Source: Reyranella sp.
GTDB taxonomy: Bacteria; Pseudomonadota; Alphaproteobacteria; Reyranellales; Reyranellaceae
Assembly (NCBI GenBank): GCA_016780605.1
Contig: JADHLS010000269.1
Coordinates: 1 to 6,964, forward strand
Length of the DNA stretch: 6,964 nt
Direction of reading: 5' to 3'
Positions 5,677-6,964 of the stretch are shown in pieces (the first letter of the stretch is position 1; each line of letters opens with the position of its first letter). The position numbers were made by a program, and so were the translations under genes. The notes under the pieces are model-generated. The model searched no databases and was not told the origin of the DNA. It saw nothing but the letters and a program-made list of their open reading frames with translations.

Positions 5677-6964
5677 ATGTATGCCGAGTTGCAGGTCACG
5701 ACCAACTACAGCTTCCTGCGCAGCGGCTCGCATCCCGGCGAGCTCGCTTTGCAGGCGGTCGACCTTGGTCATACCGCGATCGGCATCACCGACCGCAACA
5801 CGCTGGCCGGCGTGGTGCGGGCCTATGCAGCGCTGAAGGAATACTACGAAGAACATCCGACGCCCCCGGAGAAACAGACCAAATTGCTGGTCGGCTGCCG
5901 CATCGAGACGCGTGACGGCTATTCGCTGCTCGCCTATCCCACCGACCTCGACGCCTACAAACGATTGTCGCGCCTGCTGACTCTGGGCAACCGCCGCGCC
6001 GCCAAGGGCAAGTGCGACCTCGGCTTCGACGATCTCGCGGCCCACGCCGAAGGCATCCTGGCCATCGTCCTGCCGCCGCGTCGGCCCGATGATCCGGCCT
6101 TCCGCGAGCGCTTGCGCGCGCTTGCACGGCTGTTCGAGGACCGCTGCTATCTCGCCGGCACGGCCCTGTTCCGCGGCGACGACGCACGGCGGCTCGCTCA
6201 GCTCGACAACCTTGCGGCCGAGATGGGCGTGGGCTTGGTCACCACCAACGACGTGCACTACCACGCGCCCGAGCGGCGAGCCCTGCAGGACGTGGTGACG
6301 GCCATTCGCCTGGGCTGCACCGTCGACGAATTGGGCTTCCGCCGCTTCGCCAGCGCCGAGCGGCACCTCAAGGAGCCCGCCGAGATGGCGCGCCTGTTCC
6401 GCCGCCATCCCCGCGCCATCGAGCGCACGCAGGAGATCGTGAACCGCTGCAGCTTCACCCTCGACCAGCTCACCTACCAGTATCCGGTGATGTACGAGGG
6501 CGGCGAGACGCCGATGGACAAGCTCATGCGGCTGACCTGGGAAGGCGCCGCGCGGCGTTATCCGGGTGGCGTTCCGGAGAAGGTCGCCAATACCATCCGG
6601 CACGAATTCGAACTGATCGATCGCAAGGCGATCGCGCCCTACTTCCTCACCGTGCACGAGATCGTGACGCAAGCCCGCAAGATGGGCATCCTTTGCCAAG
6701 GCCGCGGCTCGGCCGCCAATTCCGCCGTCTGCTACTGCCTCGGCGTCACCTCGGTCGATCCCGACAAGACCGACGTGCTGTTCGAGCGCTTCCTGTCCAA
6801 CGAGCGCAACGAGCCGCCCGACATCGACGTCGATTTCGAGCACGAACGGCGCGAGGAGATCATTCAATGGATCTACAACGAGAAAGGCCGCTCGCGGGCG
6901 GCGCTGGCGGCCACCGTGATCTCCTATCGCAGCCGCAGCGCCATCCGTGAGGTCGGCAAGGCGC
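5677..6964 (+). CDS. dnaE2: DnaE2, error-prone C-family DNA polymerase, N-terminal part (runs off right edge)
   Basis: 429 residues are visible of a protein usually near 1050-1150. It starts [20 protein letters not shown], the DnaE2 form of the PHP domain opening. Further PHP-type motifs are [17 protein letters not shown] (34-50) and VTTNDVHYH (188-196). The polymerase core begins with [11 protein letters not shown] (320-330), [21 protein letters not shown] (342-362) and [28 protein letters not shown] (369-396), whose Asp383 and Asp385 correspond to two catalytic metal ligands of bacterial Pol III alpha; the third lies beyond the window. DnaE2 carries out translesion synthesis with ImuA and ImuB and causes SOS mutagenesis. 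ATG 5677 begins the conserved sequence, follows the toxin stop after 3 nt, and has no clear Shine-Dalgarno upstream, so translation is probably coupled to the toxin gene. Confidence 0.95.
   Translation, partial: MYAELQVTTNYSFLRSGSHPGELALQAVDLGHTAIGITDRNTLAGVVRAYAALKEYYEEHPTPPEKQTKLLVGCRIETRDGYSLLAYPTDLDAYKRLSRLLTLGNRRAAKGKCDLGFDDLAAHAEGILAIVLPPRRPDDPAFRERLRALARLFEDRCYLAGTALFRGDDARRLAQLDNLAAEMGVGLVTTNDVHYHAPERRALQDVVTAIRLGCTVDELGFRRFASAERHLKEPAEMARLFRRHPRAIERTQEIVNRCSFTLDQLTYQYPVMYEGGETPMDKLMRLTWEGAARRYPGGVPEKVANTIRHEFELIDRKAIAPYFLTVHEIVTQARKMGILCQGRGSAANSAVCYCLGVTSVDPDKTDVLFERFLSNERNEPPDIDVDFEHERREEIIQWIYNEKGRSRAALAATVISYRSRSAIREVGKA

Noticed and set aside
4480..6867. A 795-codon open frame on the minus strand, antisense to imuB, the toxin-antitoxin pair and dnaE2
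   Set aside because: It is exactly opposite well-identified genes, has no recognisable domain, and is the kind of long shadow frame that GC-rich codon bias produces.

Overview
The window is GC-rich, densely coding DNA. The genes and the regulatory site suggest an alphaproteobacterium: there is an imuA-imuB-dnaE2 mutagenesis cassette, and the direct-repeat LexA box GAAC-N7-GAAC (GTTC-N7-GTTC on the other strand) is the form used in that class. I cannot fix the genus. A soil or freshwater Rhizobiales- or Reyranella-like organism is only a guess.

Left part (1-2300): four genes that look like ordinary accessory metabolism and resistance. On the minus strand, the 5' end of an amidohydrolase-2 family gene runs off the left edge. 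Divergent from it lies a small NIPSNAP-family gene (364-687, +). It converges, with a 15-bp tail-to-tail overlap, on a minus-strand pair: an exported metallo-beta-lactamase-fold (UlaG-like) protein followed by an APH(6)/hydroxyurea-resistance type kinase. The kinase start codon appears to be a TTG overlapping the upstream stop (TTGA).

Middle (2301-2579): a divergent intergenic region, more AT-rich than its surroundings. It holds a good sigma70-like promoter (TTGACT-N17-TAGAAC) whose -10 is overlapped by a perfect LexA box, plus two short inverted repeats.

Right part (2580-6964): the SOS mutasome operon, all on the plus strand. It consists of imuA (RecA-like accessory), imuB (catalytically dead Y-family polymerase) and dnaE2 (error-prone C-family polymerase, cut off by the right edge). 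The unusual point is that a complete type II toxin-antitoxin pair sits between imuB and dnaE2: a ribbon-helix-helix antitoxin and a PIN-domain VapC-like toxin. The junctions are very tight: 13 nt from imuB to the antitoxin, a 4-nt ATGA overlap inside the pair, and 3 nt from the toxin stop to the dnaE2 start. dnaE2 has no evident ribosome binding site of its own, so its translation is probably coupled to the toxin gene. If the operon is transcribed from the LexA-controlled promoter, DNA damage would induce the toxin-antitoxin pair together with the mutagenic polymerase. The toxin also carries Glu in place of the first catalytic Asp of the PIN domain, so it may be weakened or repurposed. This arrangement is the most interesting thing in the window.
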